Below, piece after piece: positions 27,300-36,549 of a stretch of 64,000 nucleotides of DNA. Source of the stretch: an uncultured Sulfuricurvum sp. (GTDB taxonomy: Bacteria; Campylobacterota; Campylobacteria; Campylobacterales; Sulfurimonadaceae); assembly GCA_903844635.1 (NCBI GenBank), contig CAIMUF010000038.1, forward strand, positions 1 through 64,000. The letters run 5' to 3'. Made by a program: the position numbers and the translations under genes. How positions within the stretch are numbered: the first letter of the stretch is position 1; each line of letters begins with the position of its first letter. A model generated the notes under the pieces. It worked only from the letters and a program-made list of their open reading frames with translations. It was not told the origin of the DNA and searched no databases.

Positions 27300-28424
27300 A
27301 TGATTAAATTTCTTGACCTCAAAAAACAGTATCACTCCATACAAGCAGACGTTACTCTCGCAATGCAGTCTGTATGTGAAAGTTCGGCTTTTGTTGGTGG
27401 ACCATATGTTGAAAAATTTGAAAATGAATTTGCTGATTTTATCGGTTCATCTCACTGTATAGGTGTTGGAAACGGTACAGATGCGCTTGAAATAGCTTTA
27501 TGGGCGCTACAATTTCCGAAGAACAGTGATGTTCTGGTCCCGGCAAATAGTTTTATAGCTACTAGTGAAGCAGTTTCTCGATGCGGTCACAATGTTGTTT
27601 TTGCTGATGTAGAAACCGATTATCTCGTCTCTGTAAGCACCCTTAAAAAAGCAATAACTCCAACTACTCGTGCTATTATTATTGTTCATCTGTATGGACA
27701 AGCGTGCGACATGGAAGCTATTTGTAAATTTGCCGAAGAAAACAATCTTCAAATTATTGAAGATTGCGCCCAAGCACATGGAGCGATGTTCAAAGAAAAA
27801 AAAGTAGGGAATTGGGGAGCTATTGGAACCTTTAGTTTTTATCCAGGTAAAAACTTAGGAGCCTATGGAGATGGTGGTGCATTAACAACGAATAATTTTA
27901 CCCTTGCAACACTTATTCGCCAATATGCGAATCATGGTAGAACCTCAAAATATGACCATGCTTTTGAAGGGAGGAACTCACGGCTAGATGGCATGCAAGC
28001 AGCTATTTTATCAGTCAAACTTGGTCACCTTCCTATGTGGATTAAACGCCGCCAGGAGATTGCTTCTCTCTATCTCGATGCCCTTTGTAAAACACCACTT
28101 ATTCTACCTACTCTTTCAGAAGGAACTCACGTGTGGCATCTATTTGTAATTCAAACACCGCATCGTGATGCGCTTAAAGATTATTTAGCATCGTGCGATG
28201 TTGAAACAGGGATTCACTACCCTATTGCTTTGCCCAAACTCGGAGCATACGCCCCTTTGAAAAAAAATTATGAAAACTTTAAAGCATGCCAAGCTGATAC
28301 TCAGTTACTGAGCCTTCCTATGGGCGAGCACCTAGAGGATGAGGAAGTTCTAACAGTATGTCAGCATATTATCACATTCTTTAAGCATATATCTATCAAG
28401 GGACATCATGCAGTCACTATTTGA
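27300..28424 (+). CDS. DegT/DnrJ/EryC1/StrS sugar aminotransferase (FdtB/WlbE-like)
   Basis: This 374-residue PLP enzyme starts IKFLDLKKQYHSI, has GVGNGTDALEIAL near residue 57, IEDCAQAHGAMFK near 155 and the PLP-lysine motif FSFYPGKNLGAYGDGG near 178. The text is closer to the 3-amino-sugar group (FdtB, QdtB, WlbE) than to PseC or WecE. It follows the Gfo/Idh/MocA gene with no gap and overlaps maf by 17 bases. A keto group made by the oxidoreductase and aminated here is a reasonable pathway step, but this is inference. Confidence 0.88.
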   Translation: MIKFLDLKKQYHSIQADVTLAMQSVCESSAFVGGPYVEKFENEFADFIGSSHCIGVGNGTDALEIALWALQFPKNSDVLVPANSFIATSEAVSRCGHNVVFADVETDYLVSVSTLKKAITPTTRAIIIVHLYGQACDMEAICKFAEENNLQIIEDCAQAHGAMFKEKKVGNWGAIGTFSFYPGKNLGAYGDGGALTTNNFTLATLIRQYANHGRTSKYDHAFEGRNSRLDGMQAAILSVKLGHLPMWIKRRQEIASLYLDALCKTPLILPTLSEGTHVWHLFVIQTPHRDALKDYLASCDVETGIHYPIALPKLGAYAPLKKNYENFKACQADTQLLSLPMGEHLEDEEVLTVCQHIITFFKHISIKGHHAVTI

Positions 28425-30297
28425 AAAGAATCTCTCCACACTTATTGAGTTGAATCCTCTTTTGACTGCAAAGTTAATGCAAGTTTATGAGAATAGTGAG
28501 TTTGAAGTTTTTCAAGGTAAAGATCTCACTGAAATCAATATCATTAATAAAAAAACGTTCAAATCTCTTTATGATAAACCCTCAAAAGAAATTATGGAGA
28601 AAATCACAGCCCTTCAGCCAAAAGCAACCTATCCATTTTTGTATTTTTTTGGATTAGGTAATGGATTACTCTATAAACTTCTTCTTTCTAATCAAACATT
28701 TGAGCGTCTTATTGTTATCGAACCAGAATTAGAAATTATCTATATTGTATTAAATCTTATCGATTTTACTGAAGAATTTAGACAGAAAAGGCTTGTAATA
28801 CTGCTATCTGAGGATATGGACTTTACCGAAGCAGTATTTATTGTGGATGAAAAAAATGCCAAACTTTATTCTCGATTATTTGAGATTGACGTATCATTAC
28901 CTTATTATTTTTCATATAAAAATGAACTTTTACGCGTTAGCGAGCTCTTGACCAGAGCCATTACTTATACCGTAATTTCCCATGGTAACGATGCAGTAGA
29001 CACCCTAATAGGAGTTCAACATTTCATCGCCAATCTTCCTGAAATGATCGAAAATTATCCTCTCTCTTCTATAAGAAATCAAAAAAATAGTGATTTAGTT
29101 ATTATTGTTTCTACTGGTCCTAGCTTAGCAAAACAACTCCCATTACTAAAAAAGTATCAGCACAAAGCCACCATCATCAGCGTTGATGCGAGTTTACCGA
29201 TTTTGGAACAATGGGGGATTCAACCGGATATTGTCACCAGTATCGAACGTGTTGAATTAACTGCAAAATTTTATGAAGAAACATCAACAGAGTTTCAAAA
29301 AAATAGTATTTTTGTCATTGCGTCACTTGCCCATAGTAGACTACTTAATGCACTCAAAGAGGGCAAAAAAATCATTGCTATGCGCCCATTTCAGTATGCT
29401 AAATTTTTTGATCTCAAAGATTATGGCTATCTAGGAATCGGTATGAGTGCTGCGCATACGGCATTTGAACTTGCCTATTTAATGAAATATAAAAGAGTAG
29501 TGCTAATTGGGCAAGATCTCGCTTTTTCCGAAAATGGGCAAAGTCACAGTGATGGTCATGTTTATGGAAAAACAGAGATTGCTTATAAAGAGACCGATGG
29601 AAGCGTAGAAAGATATGGAGGCAATGGTAAAATTCGAACGACATTGGTATGGAATATGTTTAGGGATTTTTTTGAAACTTCAATTGGTGATACATACGGA
29701 GAGTGGGAAGTAATTAATGCCACAGAGGGCGGGGCCCGCATTCATGGAGCTATCGAGTCTTCTTTTAAGAGTGTCTGCGACGTGTACTTATCTGATTTCC
29801 CGAACAAGATTCCTATGCAAATCAACAAGCTCTCAACAGAGCAACAATCTATCTATCGAGAACAAGCACGCATAAAAACGAATGAATTTTTAAAATCTTC
29901 CTATCGTTACCAGAAAAAAATAGAAAAACTATTTCTTGAAGTCGCCTTTTTTTCAGATACCTTAATCCAGCTGAATAATGAGAATCGACTAGAAAATGTA
30001 AATTTCGTACAGGCACAAAAAATTATTGATAAAATTGAGACGATAAAGGCTCTTTTTGAAGATCCTAAGTTTAAGAAACTGTTTATGGAAATAACACTGC
30101 CTTATTTAATTCATCAAGAAATGGATCTTGCAGATATTATAGTGAAGCCAGTAACTGATGAAAAATCTAAACAGGCCAAGCAAATTGAATGGATTATGCG
30201 ACATAGAGAGTGGCTTTTTTCTCTTGCTGGTTCAATCGATTCATTAAGAGTAGCAATTAAAAGAGGAAAAAAAGAGTGGAAATCGAGGGGCTTCTAA
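28408..30297 (+). CDS. Motility accessory factor (Maf) flagellin glycosyltransferase
   Basis: This 629-residue protein belongs to the Maf family (DUF115/MptE-like core), which transfers pseudaminic or legionaminic acid to Ser/Thr of flagellin in the cytoplasm before export. The N-terminal domain has YPFLYFFGLGNGLLYKLLL near 72. The central DUF115 domain has VIIVSTGPSLAKQLPLL near 232, ISVDASLPILEQWGIQPD and later VVLIGQDLAFSENGQSHSDG near 365. It sits between sugar genes and the convergent flagellin gene, its likely substrate. The stop codon lies in the stem of the shared terminator. Confidence 0.93.
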   Translation: MQSLFEKNLSTLIELNPLLTAKLMQVYENSEFEVFQGKDLTEINIINKKTFKSLYDKPSKEIMEKITALQPKATYPFLYFFGLGNGLLYKLLLSNQTFERLIVIEPELEIIYIVLNLIDFTEEFRQKRLVILLSEDMDFTEAVFIVDEKNAKLYSRLFEIDVSLPYYFSYKNELLRVSELLTRAITYTVISHGNDAVDTLIGVQHFIANLPEMIENYPLSSIRNQKNSDLVIIVSTGPSLAKQLPLLKKYQHKATIISVDASLPILEQWGIQPDIVTSIERVELTAKFYEETSTEFQKNSIFVIASLAHSRLLNALKEGKKIIAMRPFQYAKFFDLKDYGYLGIGMSAAHTAFELAYLMKYKRVVLIGQDLAFSENGQSHSDGHVYGKTEIAYKETDGSVERYGGNGKIRTTLVWNMFRDFFETSIGDTYGEWEVINATEGGARIHGAIESSFKSVCDVYLSDFPNKIPMQINKLSTEQQSIYREQARIKTNEFLKSSYRYQKKIEKLFLEVAFFSDTLIQLNNENRLENVNFVQAQKIIDKIETIKALFEDPKFKKLFMEITLPYLIHQEMDLADIIVKPVTDEKSKQAKQIEWIMRHREWLFSLAGSIDSLRVAIKRGKKEWKSRGF

Positions 30298-30322
30298 AAT
30301 AAAGGCAAATGCCTTTATTTTA
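30295..30322. terminator. Bidirectional terminator between maf and flagellin
   Basis: TAAAATAAAGGC (30295-30306) pairs perfectly with GCCTTTATTTTA (30311-30322) across an AAAT loop. The A/T-rich outer stem gives a U tract on both strands. The maf stop codon TAA is the first three bases of the stem, and the flagellin stop is two bases beyond it. Confidence 0.88.
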
Positions 30323-30324
30323 TA

Positions 30325-31776
30325 TTATTGTAACAGTTTAAGAACGTTTTGCTGAGTTGCATTAGCTTGACTCATAGCATAACTTCCTGCTTGTGCAAGA
30401 ATATTAAACTTAGAGAAGTTTGCACTCTCTGCTGCAAAGTCGACATCACGAATATTTGACTCTGCCGCTTTTACGTTTACTTGTGTTACAGAAATATTAT
30501 TGATAGTACTTACCAATTGGTTTTGGACAGATCCAAGATCCCCGCGAATATTATCCAGCATTTTTTGTGCTGATTCGGCGATATTCATAACCATCATCGC
30601 ACCCTTAAGACTTGTAACACCAACCCCAATGTCAGTTACACCTGAACCACTAAAAGTTTCTGCTCCAATGATTTTTGCATTTGCATCTGAAATATCTTTT
30701 ACAGCATCATTAAGATTAAACGATCCTCCAATATTTGTTGAAAACAACATTTTTCCAGCTGAGTCTCCTGTCTTGATATCACGCCCATCAAGACTCACAA
30801 GTGTCAAGCGACCATATGTTTGAGCATCTTTCAAAGCAAGACCTGAAGATGAGGAAACTATCATTCCTCGTCCATCAACAGTTGTCAAACGAAGTTTTCC
30901 TTCACTATCAATCGATCCAGTAACACCTGTTTGGTCAGTAATTTTATTAATTGCTGACAGCAATCGACCATCGCTATCGTTGGCTTTGACACCAGAAATA
31001 GTGCCTAATTTGATACCATTGATCTTAAGACTGATAATATCTCCGGCACCAACGGCTGCTGCAGTACCTGTTTCAACACTGTATGATGCTCTAACCCCTG
31101 TAAGGTTTGAATTTTTATTGATAACATTTGCAAGTGCTCCCATTCCGCTACCGGCACCACTAGAAAGATTAACCGATTCCAGCGTAATAGTTCTACCACC
31201 AACACTAAACTTAATTGTCACAGCACCCGCAGATATAGCTGTCGTACTTGTTTCGTATCGAACATTCCCAATATGACTAGAGTCAGTTGCTCCAATGCTT
31301 GTTTTTATGGTTTGGTTTGAGTATGCACCTACTTGGAACTCTTTATTGGAAAATGCACCTGTTAGTAATGATTGACCATTATAGGTCGTTTGATTTGCAA
31401 CGTTATTTAACCCCTGGACAAGACGAGTAATATCTTTTTGGAGGGCTTGTCGTGATTCAAGTGTTTGTCCGTCTTGTGCTGCTTGTGTTGCTTTTGTTCG
31501 GATTGACTCAAGAATCTTAACCTGCTCATCCATCGCCTTATCCGCTGTTTGAACAATACCTACTGCATCATTAGCATTTGATATAGCTTGACCAAGTCCA
31601 CTTGATTGTGCACGAAGTGAATCTGCAATTGCCATTCCTGAAGCATCATCTGCTGCACTGTTAATGCGAAGACCTGAACTCAATTTTGAAAGTGCGCTGT
31701 CAATATTACGGTTATTAGCCATAGCATTAGTGTGTGCGTTCATTGCCGCAATGTTTGTGTTAATTGTAAAACTCAT
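30325..31776 (-). CDS. Flagellin
   Basis: This 483-residue flagellin begins MSFTINTNIAAMNAHTNAM and has the conserved D0/D1 N-terminal domain (to about 175). A Ser/Thr/Gly-rich variable centre (about 175-400) follows, then the C-terminal D1/D0 domain ending FSKFNILAQAGSYAMSQANA and QNVLKLLQ. The D1 segment EQVKILESIRTKATQAAQDG is the epsilon type that is poorly seen by TLR5. An open frame continues upstream to 31968 through the promoter, but MSFTINTN is the true start. The neighbouring maf and pse genes imply O-glycosylation of the centre. Confidence 0.96.
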   Translation of the reverse strand: MSFTINTNIAAMNAHTNAMANNRNIDSALSKLSSGLRINSAADDASGMAIADSLRAQSSGLGQAISNANDAVGIVQTADKAMDEQVKILESIRTKATQAAQDGQTLESRQALQKDITRLVQGLNNVANQTTYNGQSLLTGAFSNKEFQVGAYSNQTIKTSIGATDSSHIGNVRYETSTTAISAGAVTIKFSVGGRTITLESVNLSSGAGSGMGALANVINKNSNLTGVRASYSVETGTAAAVGAGDIISLKINGIKLGTISGVKANDSDGRLLSAINKITDQTGVTGSIDSEGKLRLTTVDGRGMIVSSSSGLALKDAQTYGRLTLVSLDGRDIKTGDSAGKMLFSTNIGGSFNLNDAVKDISDANAKIIGAETFSGSGVTDIGVGVTSLKGAMMVMNIAESAQKMLDNIRGDLGSVQNQLVSTINNISVTQVNVKAAESNIRDVDFAAESANFSKFNILAQAGSYAMSQANATQQNVLKLLQ

Positions 31777-31840
31777 GATAAATCCTTTTATGGTCGAGCT
31801 TTCGCTCTGAAGTTTTTCAGCATCCTTGCTGTTACAGACT

Positions 31841-31867
31841 ATATCGGAAGGTTTAAAAAAAAGTTTA
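31841..31867 (-). promoter_or_regulatory. sigma28 (FliA) promoter of the flagellin gene
   Basis: On the minus strand TAAACTTT, 11 bases, then TCCGATAT matches the FliA pattern TAAAGTTT-N11-GCCGATAA. It ends 64 bases before the flagellin ATG. This is the standard class for the major late flagellin. Confidence 0.82.
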
Positions 31868-31930
31868 ATGGAAAATAGAATTTTTTTTGTTACACTTTCG
31901 TTATTCATCCATATAATAGGATTCACAGTT

Positions 31931-34189
31931 TTGAAACTAATCATCGTAGAGTCACCGGCAAAAGCCAAGACTATAAAAAACTTCCTCTCAAACGACTATG
32001 AAGTCATTGCTTCCAAAGGGCACATTCGCGATTTGCCAAAAGCCCGTTTCGGGATAAAGATCGATAATGAGACCATCATTCCTGACTATAAGATCAGTGA
32101 AGACAGCACCGCTATTGTTAAACAGATTCAGGAATTGGCAAAAAAAGCGGAAACTATCTACCTCGCGACCGATGAAGACCGCGAAGGAGAAGCGATCGGC
32201 TGGCACATTGCCCACGCTATCAGCAAAGACCCTGAGTCGTTGCCGCGTATTGTGTTTCATGAGATTACTAAAAACGCAATCATCCATGCACTTGAAACCC
32301 CGCGCAAGCTGGACATGGACAGAGTCAACGCGCAACAGGCACGACGGCTTTTAGATCGTATCGTAGGCTATAAGCTCTCACCTCTATTGGCGAGTAAAAT
32401 CCAAAAAGGGTTATCAGCAGGGCGGGTTCAATCCTCGACGCTCAAGATTGTCATCGACCGCGAAAGAGAAATTCGTGCCTTTATCCCCCAAGAATATTGG
32501 ACGATTGATACAATGTTTCAAACGGATATTGATGCAACTCTCGTACAGTTTGAAAACGAAAAAATCGATAAACTCACCATTAAAATAGGCGATGAAGCTT
32601 CACGTATTGTTACTGTCATAAAAAATGAAGCGTTCAAAGTCGGAGAGATCGAGACAAAAGAGCGTAAATCTTCTACTCCTCCTCCGTTTATGACCTCTAC
32701 GATTCAACAAACAGCTTCTTCACAGCTTGGATTTTCTCCTAAAAAAACCATGATGGTCGCACAAGCGCTGTATGAAGGGGTCAAAACACCTGAGGGAACA
32801 TCCGGTGTTATCACCTATATGCGTACTGACTCACTGAACCTTGCAGCCGAAGCGGTCGAATCCGCGCGTGAGCTGATCCTTAGCCGTTATGGAAAAGCGT
32901 ATTTGCCTGAAAATCCAAAAGTGTATACAAAAAAATCCAAAGGGGCTCAAGAAGCGCACGAAGCAATTCGCCCAACCATGCTTGCATTTACTCCCGAAAT
33001 CGCAGCAACGTATCTCAAGCCCGATGAGATCAAACTCTACAAACTCATCTATAATCGTTTTATTGCTTGTCAGATGAACGATGCCCGTTTTGAACAACAA
33101 AGCATCACGTTCGAGAGTCCAAAAGCAGAATTTAGAGCCACAGGTCGTAAACTCCTTTTTGATGGCTTCTATCGTGTTGTAGGAACCGATGATAAAGACA
33201 AACTATTACCGGCACTGACCACGGGCGACGTGATAGATATTCAAAGTATTTCTACCGAGCAACATTTCACTGAGCCACCTTCACGGTATTCGGAAGCCAG
33301 CCTCATCAAAAAACTAGAGTCTGAGGGGATTGGTCGACCATCAACGTATGCGCCTACCGTCTCAACACTCCAAGCGCGCAACTACATCGAAATCGAAAAG
33401 CGTGCTATTACTCCGACTGAAATCGCCTTTACCGTGACAGAACTGTTGGAAAAACATTTCGAAGAGATTGTAGATTCTTCTTTTACTGCAAGTATGGAAG
33501 AAACATTGGATGAGATCGGCGAAGAGGGAAAATCGTGGCATAAAATCATTCTTGATTTCTACCATCCTTTTATGGCAAAAATAGAAGCCGGAAAAGCAGA
33601 CATCGTAAGTCTTAAAATCGCTACTCCTCTAGGACGAAACTGTCCACAGTGCGGAAGCGAGCTCCTTCTTCGTTCAGGGCGTTTTGGCGAGTTTATCGCG
33701 TGCAGCGGTTTCCCAAAATGCAAATACACCGAACAAACCGAAGAGAATCAAAAAAACAATCCTACCGTCCCTGATGAAGTCAGTGATGAGATGTGTGATA
33801 AATGTGGAAGCGCCATGGTCATCAAAAGTGGTCGAAATGGACAATTCTTGGCATGCAGCGGTTACCCTAAATGCAAAAATACCAAAACACTTAATGCAGA
33901 ACTCAAATTTTCTGAAGTTCCGTGTCCTGATTGCGGCGGAAAACTCACATGGAGACAATCCAAGCGCGGTGCGTTTTGGGGATGTGAACATTATCCAAAA
34001 TGTAAATTTATCAGTAAATTTGAACCAACAGAACATAAATGCGAAGTTGAAGGGTGCGGCGGGGCACTGGCTCCTAGAACCTACCGTAACAAAGAAGTTT
34101 TTGAGTGTACCAAATGCAAAAATAGAACGCCAAACGAAACAGCAAGTGAAACAGCAAGTGAAGCAGTAAGTGAAGAAAAAAGTGAATAA
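31931..34189 (+). CDS. topA: DNA topoisomerase I
   Basis: Type IA topoisomerase that relaxes negative supercoils. The TOPRIM domain starts at once (LKLIIVESPAKAKTIKNFL) and includes LATDEDREGEAIGWH near 70. The active-site tyrosine is in GVITYMRTDS near 295. Four C-terminal zinc-ribbon units follow from about 560 (CPQCGSEL, CDKCGSAM, CPDCGGKL, then a variant CEVEGCGG). I place the start at the TTG at 31931, because the open frame upstream to 31826 crosses the flagellin promoter. A TATAAT at 31912-31917 gives a very short leader. The tail has a 12-base repeat. Confidence 0.93.
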   Translation: MKLIIVESPAKAKTIKNFLSNDYEVIASKGHIRDLPKARFGIKIDNETIIPDYKISEDSTAIVKQIQELAKKAETIYLATDEDREGEAIGWHIAHAISKDPESLPRIVFHEITKNAIIHALETPRKLDMDRVNAQQARRLLDRIVGYKLSPLLASKIQKGLSAGRVQSSTLKIVIDREREIRAFIPQEYWTIDTMFQTDIDATLVQFENEKIDKLTIKIGDEASRIVTVIKNEAFKVGEIETKERKSSTPPPFMTSTIQQTASSQLGFSPKKTMMVAQALYEGVKTPEGTSGVITYMRTDSLNLAAEAVESARELILSRYGKAYLPENPKVYTKKSKGAQEAHEAIRPTMLAFTPEIAATYLKPDEIKLYKLIYNRFIACQMNDARFEQQSITFESPKAEFRATGRKLLFDGFYRVVGTDDKDKLLPALTTGDVIDIQSISTEQHFTEPPSRYSEASLIKKLESEGIGRPSTYAPTVSTLQARNYIEIEKRAITPTEIAFTVTELLEKHFEEIVDSSFTASMEETLDEIGEEGKSWHKIILDFYHPFMAKIEAGKADIVSLKIATPLGRNCPQCGSELLLRSGRFGEFIACSGFPKCKYTEQTEENQKNNPTVPDEVSDEMCDKCGSAMVIKSGRNGQFLACSGYPKCKNTKTLNAELKFSEVPCPDCGGKLTWRQSKRGAFWGCEHYPKCKFISKFEPTEHKCEVEGCGGALAPRTYRNKEVFECTKCKNRTPNETASETASEAVSEEKSE
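34136..34183 (+). repeat. Four-copy 12-base in-frame repeat at the end of topA
   Basis: GAAACAGCAAGT occurs twice exactly, then as GAAGCAGTAAGT and a degenerate GAAGAAAAAAGT. The copies encode a four-residue unit (ETAS, ETAS, EAVS, EEKS) just before the stop codon. Unit number may vary between strains by slippage. Confidence 0.75.
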
Positions 34190-34200
34190 TTTACTCTGCT

Positions 34201-34231
34201 CCGTCATACCGTGCTTGACACAGTATGACGG
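34201..34231. terminator. Inverted repeat after topA
   Basis: CCGTCATAC (34201-34209) and GTATGACGG (34223-34231) form a perfect 9-bp stem with a 13-base loop, 11 bases after the topA stop. There is no T tract, and the next start codon follows 14 bases later. It may be an attenuating hairpin or a copy of a dispersed palindromic repeat. Confidence 0.5.
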
Positions 34232-34245
34232 AAATTGAGGTACAG

Positions 34246-34767
34246 ATGAAAATTGGTCTCTTATCCGATACACACTCTAAAGTCGGACGTTCTCAAAAAG
34301 TAATCAACCACCTCAAAGCCAATGGAGCAGAATTTTTGATCCATGGCGGTGATATTGTCAAGCCTGAAATCTTAGCTCAGCTCAAAGCCAGCGGATTGCG
34401 TTACATGGCAGTGTATGGCAACAATGATGCCCACTTGCACGAATATCACGATAAATACAACCTTGTTCAAGAGCCTCACTATTTTACCCTTGGCGGCGCA
34501 AAATGCAAACTCATGCACTTACCATTTTATATGAATGCTGATGCGGAAGTGGTCATTTTTGGTCATACTCATGTTTTTGAATGCGATTTTAAAAATAAAA
34601 CACTTTTTTTAAATCCAGGGGAAGCATGTGCCCGTGATGAACCATTTTCATCGTGCGTTATGCTCGAAATCACAGACTCTTCTTTTGCTGTCACGCAATA
34701 TGTTCGTCCTATCGGGAGTGAACTGTTTGAAGAAACCCACTATACTTTTGAAAGATCTAAAAAATGA
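34246..34767 (+). CDS. YfcE/MJ0936-type metallophosphoesterase
   Basis: This 173-residue protein has all motifs of the calcineurin-like phosphoesterase fold: GLLSDTHS near residue 4, IHGGDIV near 35, YGNNDAH near 60, VIFGHTHVFEC near 100 and the preceding LMHLP. Members hydrolyse phosphodiesters using two metal ions; the natural substrate is unclear. The ATG at 34246 follows GAGG at five bases and is preferred to the frame start at 34225. The end overlaps bioB by four bases. Confidence 0.9.
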   Translation: MKIGLLSDTHSKVGRSQKVINHLKANGAEFLIHGGDIVKPEILAQLKASGLRYMAVYGNNDAHLHEYHDKYNLVQEPHYFTLGGAKCKLMHLPFYMNADAEVVIFGHTHVFECDFKNKTLFLNPGEACARDEPFSSCVMLEITDSSFAVTQYVRPIGSELFEETHYTFERSKK

Positions 34768-35609
34768 CCCAAAAAATATTCCTTTGCTCGATTTGCAACA
34801 TCAACAGCGGTACATGCAATGAAGATTGTAAATTTTGTTCTCAAAGCGTCAAATACAAAGCCGACATCGAGCGCTACAAGCAAAAACCGATGGGACAAAT
34901 CCTAGAAGAAGCTCGCCGTCTGGAATCCCTGGGCGCTCTTGGCTTTTGTCTGGTCACTGCACAAAAAGGACTGGACGACAAAACACTCGACTTTGTCTGT
35001 ACCATTGCCACAACGTTGCGTCGTGAAGTACCGCGCCTTCGCCTCATCGCTTGCAATGGAACCGCGAGCATCGAGCAACTGCAAGAGCTCCAAAAATCAG
35101 GGATTCATGCCTATAATCACAACCTCGAGACCAGCCGCGAGTTTTATCCGCAAGTTTGCACTACCCATCCATGGGATGAGCGGTATGAGACGTGTGAAAA
35201 TGTCAATTCAGTAGGATTGAAACTCATTAGCGGAGGAATTTTCGGAATGGGAGAGACACAAGACGACCGTCTAAGTATGCTTCATTCACTTAAAGGTCTT
35301 AATCCTGTCTCTGTTCCCTTGAATTTTTACCATCACAATCCCGCATTGCCGCTCAGTCCAAGCCCGCTTACTATTGATGAATCGTTGGATCTTATTCGTC
35401 TCTCTCGCACGATTTTAGATAAAGCGGATAGGATTATGATTGCGGGCGGGCGTGAGATCACATTCCGTGAACGACAAAATGAGATTTTCCAAGCAGGTGC
35501 CAATAGCATCGTTTTGGGCAACTATCTCACCACTGCAGGGCGTGAAGCCCATACTGATTTAGAGATGCTGCAAAAAATGGGTTTTGAGATTGCCCTCACA
35601 CCCGATTAG
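34764..35609 (+). CDS. bioB: Biotin synthase
   Basis: Radical SAM enzyme that inserts sulfur into dethiobiotin. The 281-residue protein has CNEDCKFCSQS (C-x3-C-x2-C) near residue 18. It also has YNHNLETSREFYPQVCTTH near 112, GGIFGMGET near 150, and AGGREITFRE near 226 with the conserved Arg. Length fits the short epsilon-proteobacterial form. Its 3' end overlaps the convergent flavoprotein gene by 14 bases. No biotin operon partners are nearby. Confidence 0.95.
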   Translation: MTQKIFLCSICNINSGTCNEDCKFCSQSVKYKADIERYKQKPMGQILEEARRLESLGALGFCLVTAQKGLDDKTLDFVCTIATTLRREVPRLRLIACNGTASIEQLQELQKSGIHAYNHNLETSREFYPQVCTTHPWDERYETCENVNSVGLKLISGGIFGMGETQDDRLSMLHSLKGLNPVSVPLNFYHHNPALPLSPSPLTIDESLDLIRLSRTILDKADRIMIAGGREITFRERQNEIFQAGANSIVLGNYLTTAGREAHTDLEMLQKMGFEIALTPD

Positions 35610-36549
35610 AAATAATATAATTTGCAATAGCGAATCCGTGATTTAATCCTAGCGCAATCGAACCGCCTGATTCTTGGGTGATGTCTCCTGCGACAAAAAG
35701 TCCCTCAATGTTCGTTTCATAATTTTCATCGTGAACCGGCTTTCCGTCCGCTTCACGAATGCCGCTGCTTCGTAAAAATCCACTGGGAGTCGTCCCCCCT
35801 ATTGCGTACACAAGACGGTCAAACAATGCTGATGAGCCATCTTTAAAAACAACTTTAACACATCCGCCTTCACTCTCTAGTTCCATAATTTCAGTATTTA
35901 AAAGTGCATTGACACACCCGTTTTCAATTGCTTTTGCAATGTCATTTTGGTTGGTTGGATTGGCACGCTCAAAGCTGTTACGTCGATAACAAATACTCAC
36001 TTCATTCTTACCACACAATTCCACTGCGTATTCAATCGCCGAATCACCTCCACCAATTACCATGATTTTCTCTCCAAAACTACACGCATCAAGAGTAAAA
36101 TGAACTTGGCTTTTAATGCTGGGCGGAATTTTATACTCCGGCTTATTGGGTTTACCCATTCGCCCTATTGTCACGACTACATGACGTGCTTTTATTGTCC
36201 CGCCTGCAACGGAAATTTCAAATCCATCTTTATCTTTTTGTATTTTTTGTACTTCGCAATGCGTACGAAGCGTCATCGCTTCATTGTCTAAAAGCTGATC
36301 AAAAAAATCAAGCGTACTCTCCTTAGTTCCATCCACAAAATAGATGGAACCATCAAGCTCTACTTTTTGCCCTTTCCAATCTACATCTACCCGCTTATTA
36401 TCTTTATAAAATTTCCGAATGGTTGCATTGTGGTTTTCATCTTTTTCGAGTAAAACTATCCCTCGCATTCCCAATGCATAACTCTCGATTGCAGTTGCAA
36501 TCCCCGCTGGACCTGCGCCTATAATGGCTAACTCGTATATGTTCTCCAT
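35596..36549 (-). CDS. NAD(P)/FAD-dependent oxidoreductase, thioredoxin-reductase-like
   Basis: This 317-residue flavoprotein has the FAD dinucleotide motif LAIIGAGPAGIATAIES near residues 6-22, a second NAD(P) motif IMVIGGGDSAIEYAVELCG near 160, and the late GLFVAGDITQESGGSIALG near 275 that binds FAD. The redox CxxC pair of true thioredoxin reductase is absent. It is therefore closer to ferredoxin/flavodoxin-NADP reductase or YpdA-like (bacillithiol-type) enzymes. The ATG at 36549 has GAGGAA upstream; the frame to 36582 is longer but lacks a site. Confidence 0.85.
   Translation of the reverse strand: MENIYELAIIGAGPAGIATAIESYALGMRGIVLLEKDENHNATIRKFYKDNKRVDVDWKGQKVELDGSIYFVDGTKESTLDFFDQLLDNEAMTLRTHCEVQKIQKDKDGFEISVAGGTIKARHVVVTIGRMGKPNKPEYKIPPSIKSQVHFTLDACSFGEKIMVIGGGDSAIEYAVELCGKNEVSICYRRNSFERANPTNQNDIAKAIENGCVNALLNTEIMELESEGGCVKVVFKDGSSALFDRLVYAIGGTTPSGFLRSSGIREADGKPVHDENYETNIEGLFVAGDITQESGGSIALGLNHGFAIANYIISNRV

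Noticed and set aside
31826-31930. N-terminal extension of topA
   Set aside because: It overlaps the flagellin promoter on the other strand, lacks a ribosome-binding site, and the TOPRIM domain normally starts at once.
31777-31968. N-terminal extension of the flagellin reading frame
   Set aside because: It crosses the sigma28 promoter, and MSFTINTN at 31776 is the conserved flagellin N-terminus.
33674-34273. 199-codon minus-strand frame opposite topA
   Set aside because: It is a Phe/Cys-rich shadow of the zinc-ribbon region with no ribosome-binding site or domain.
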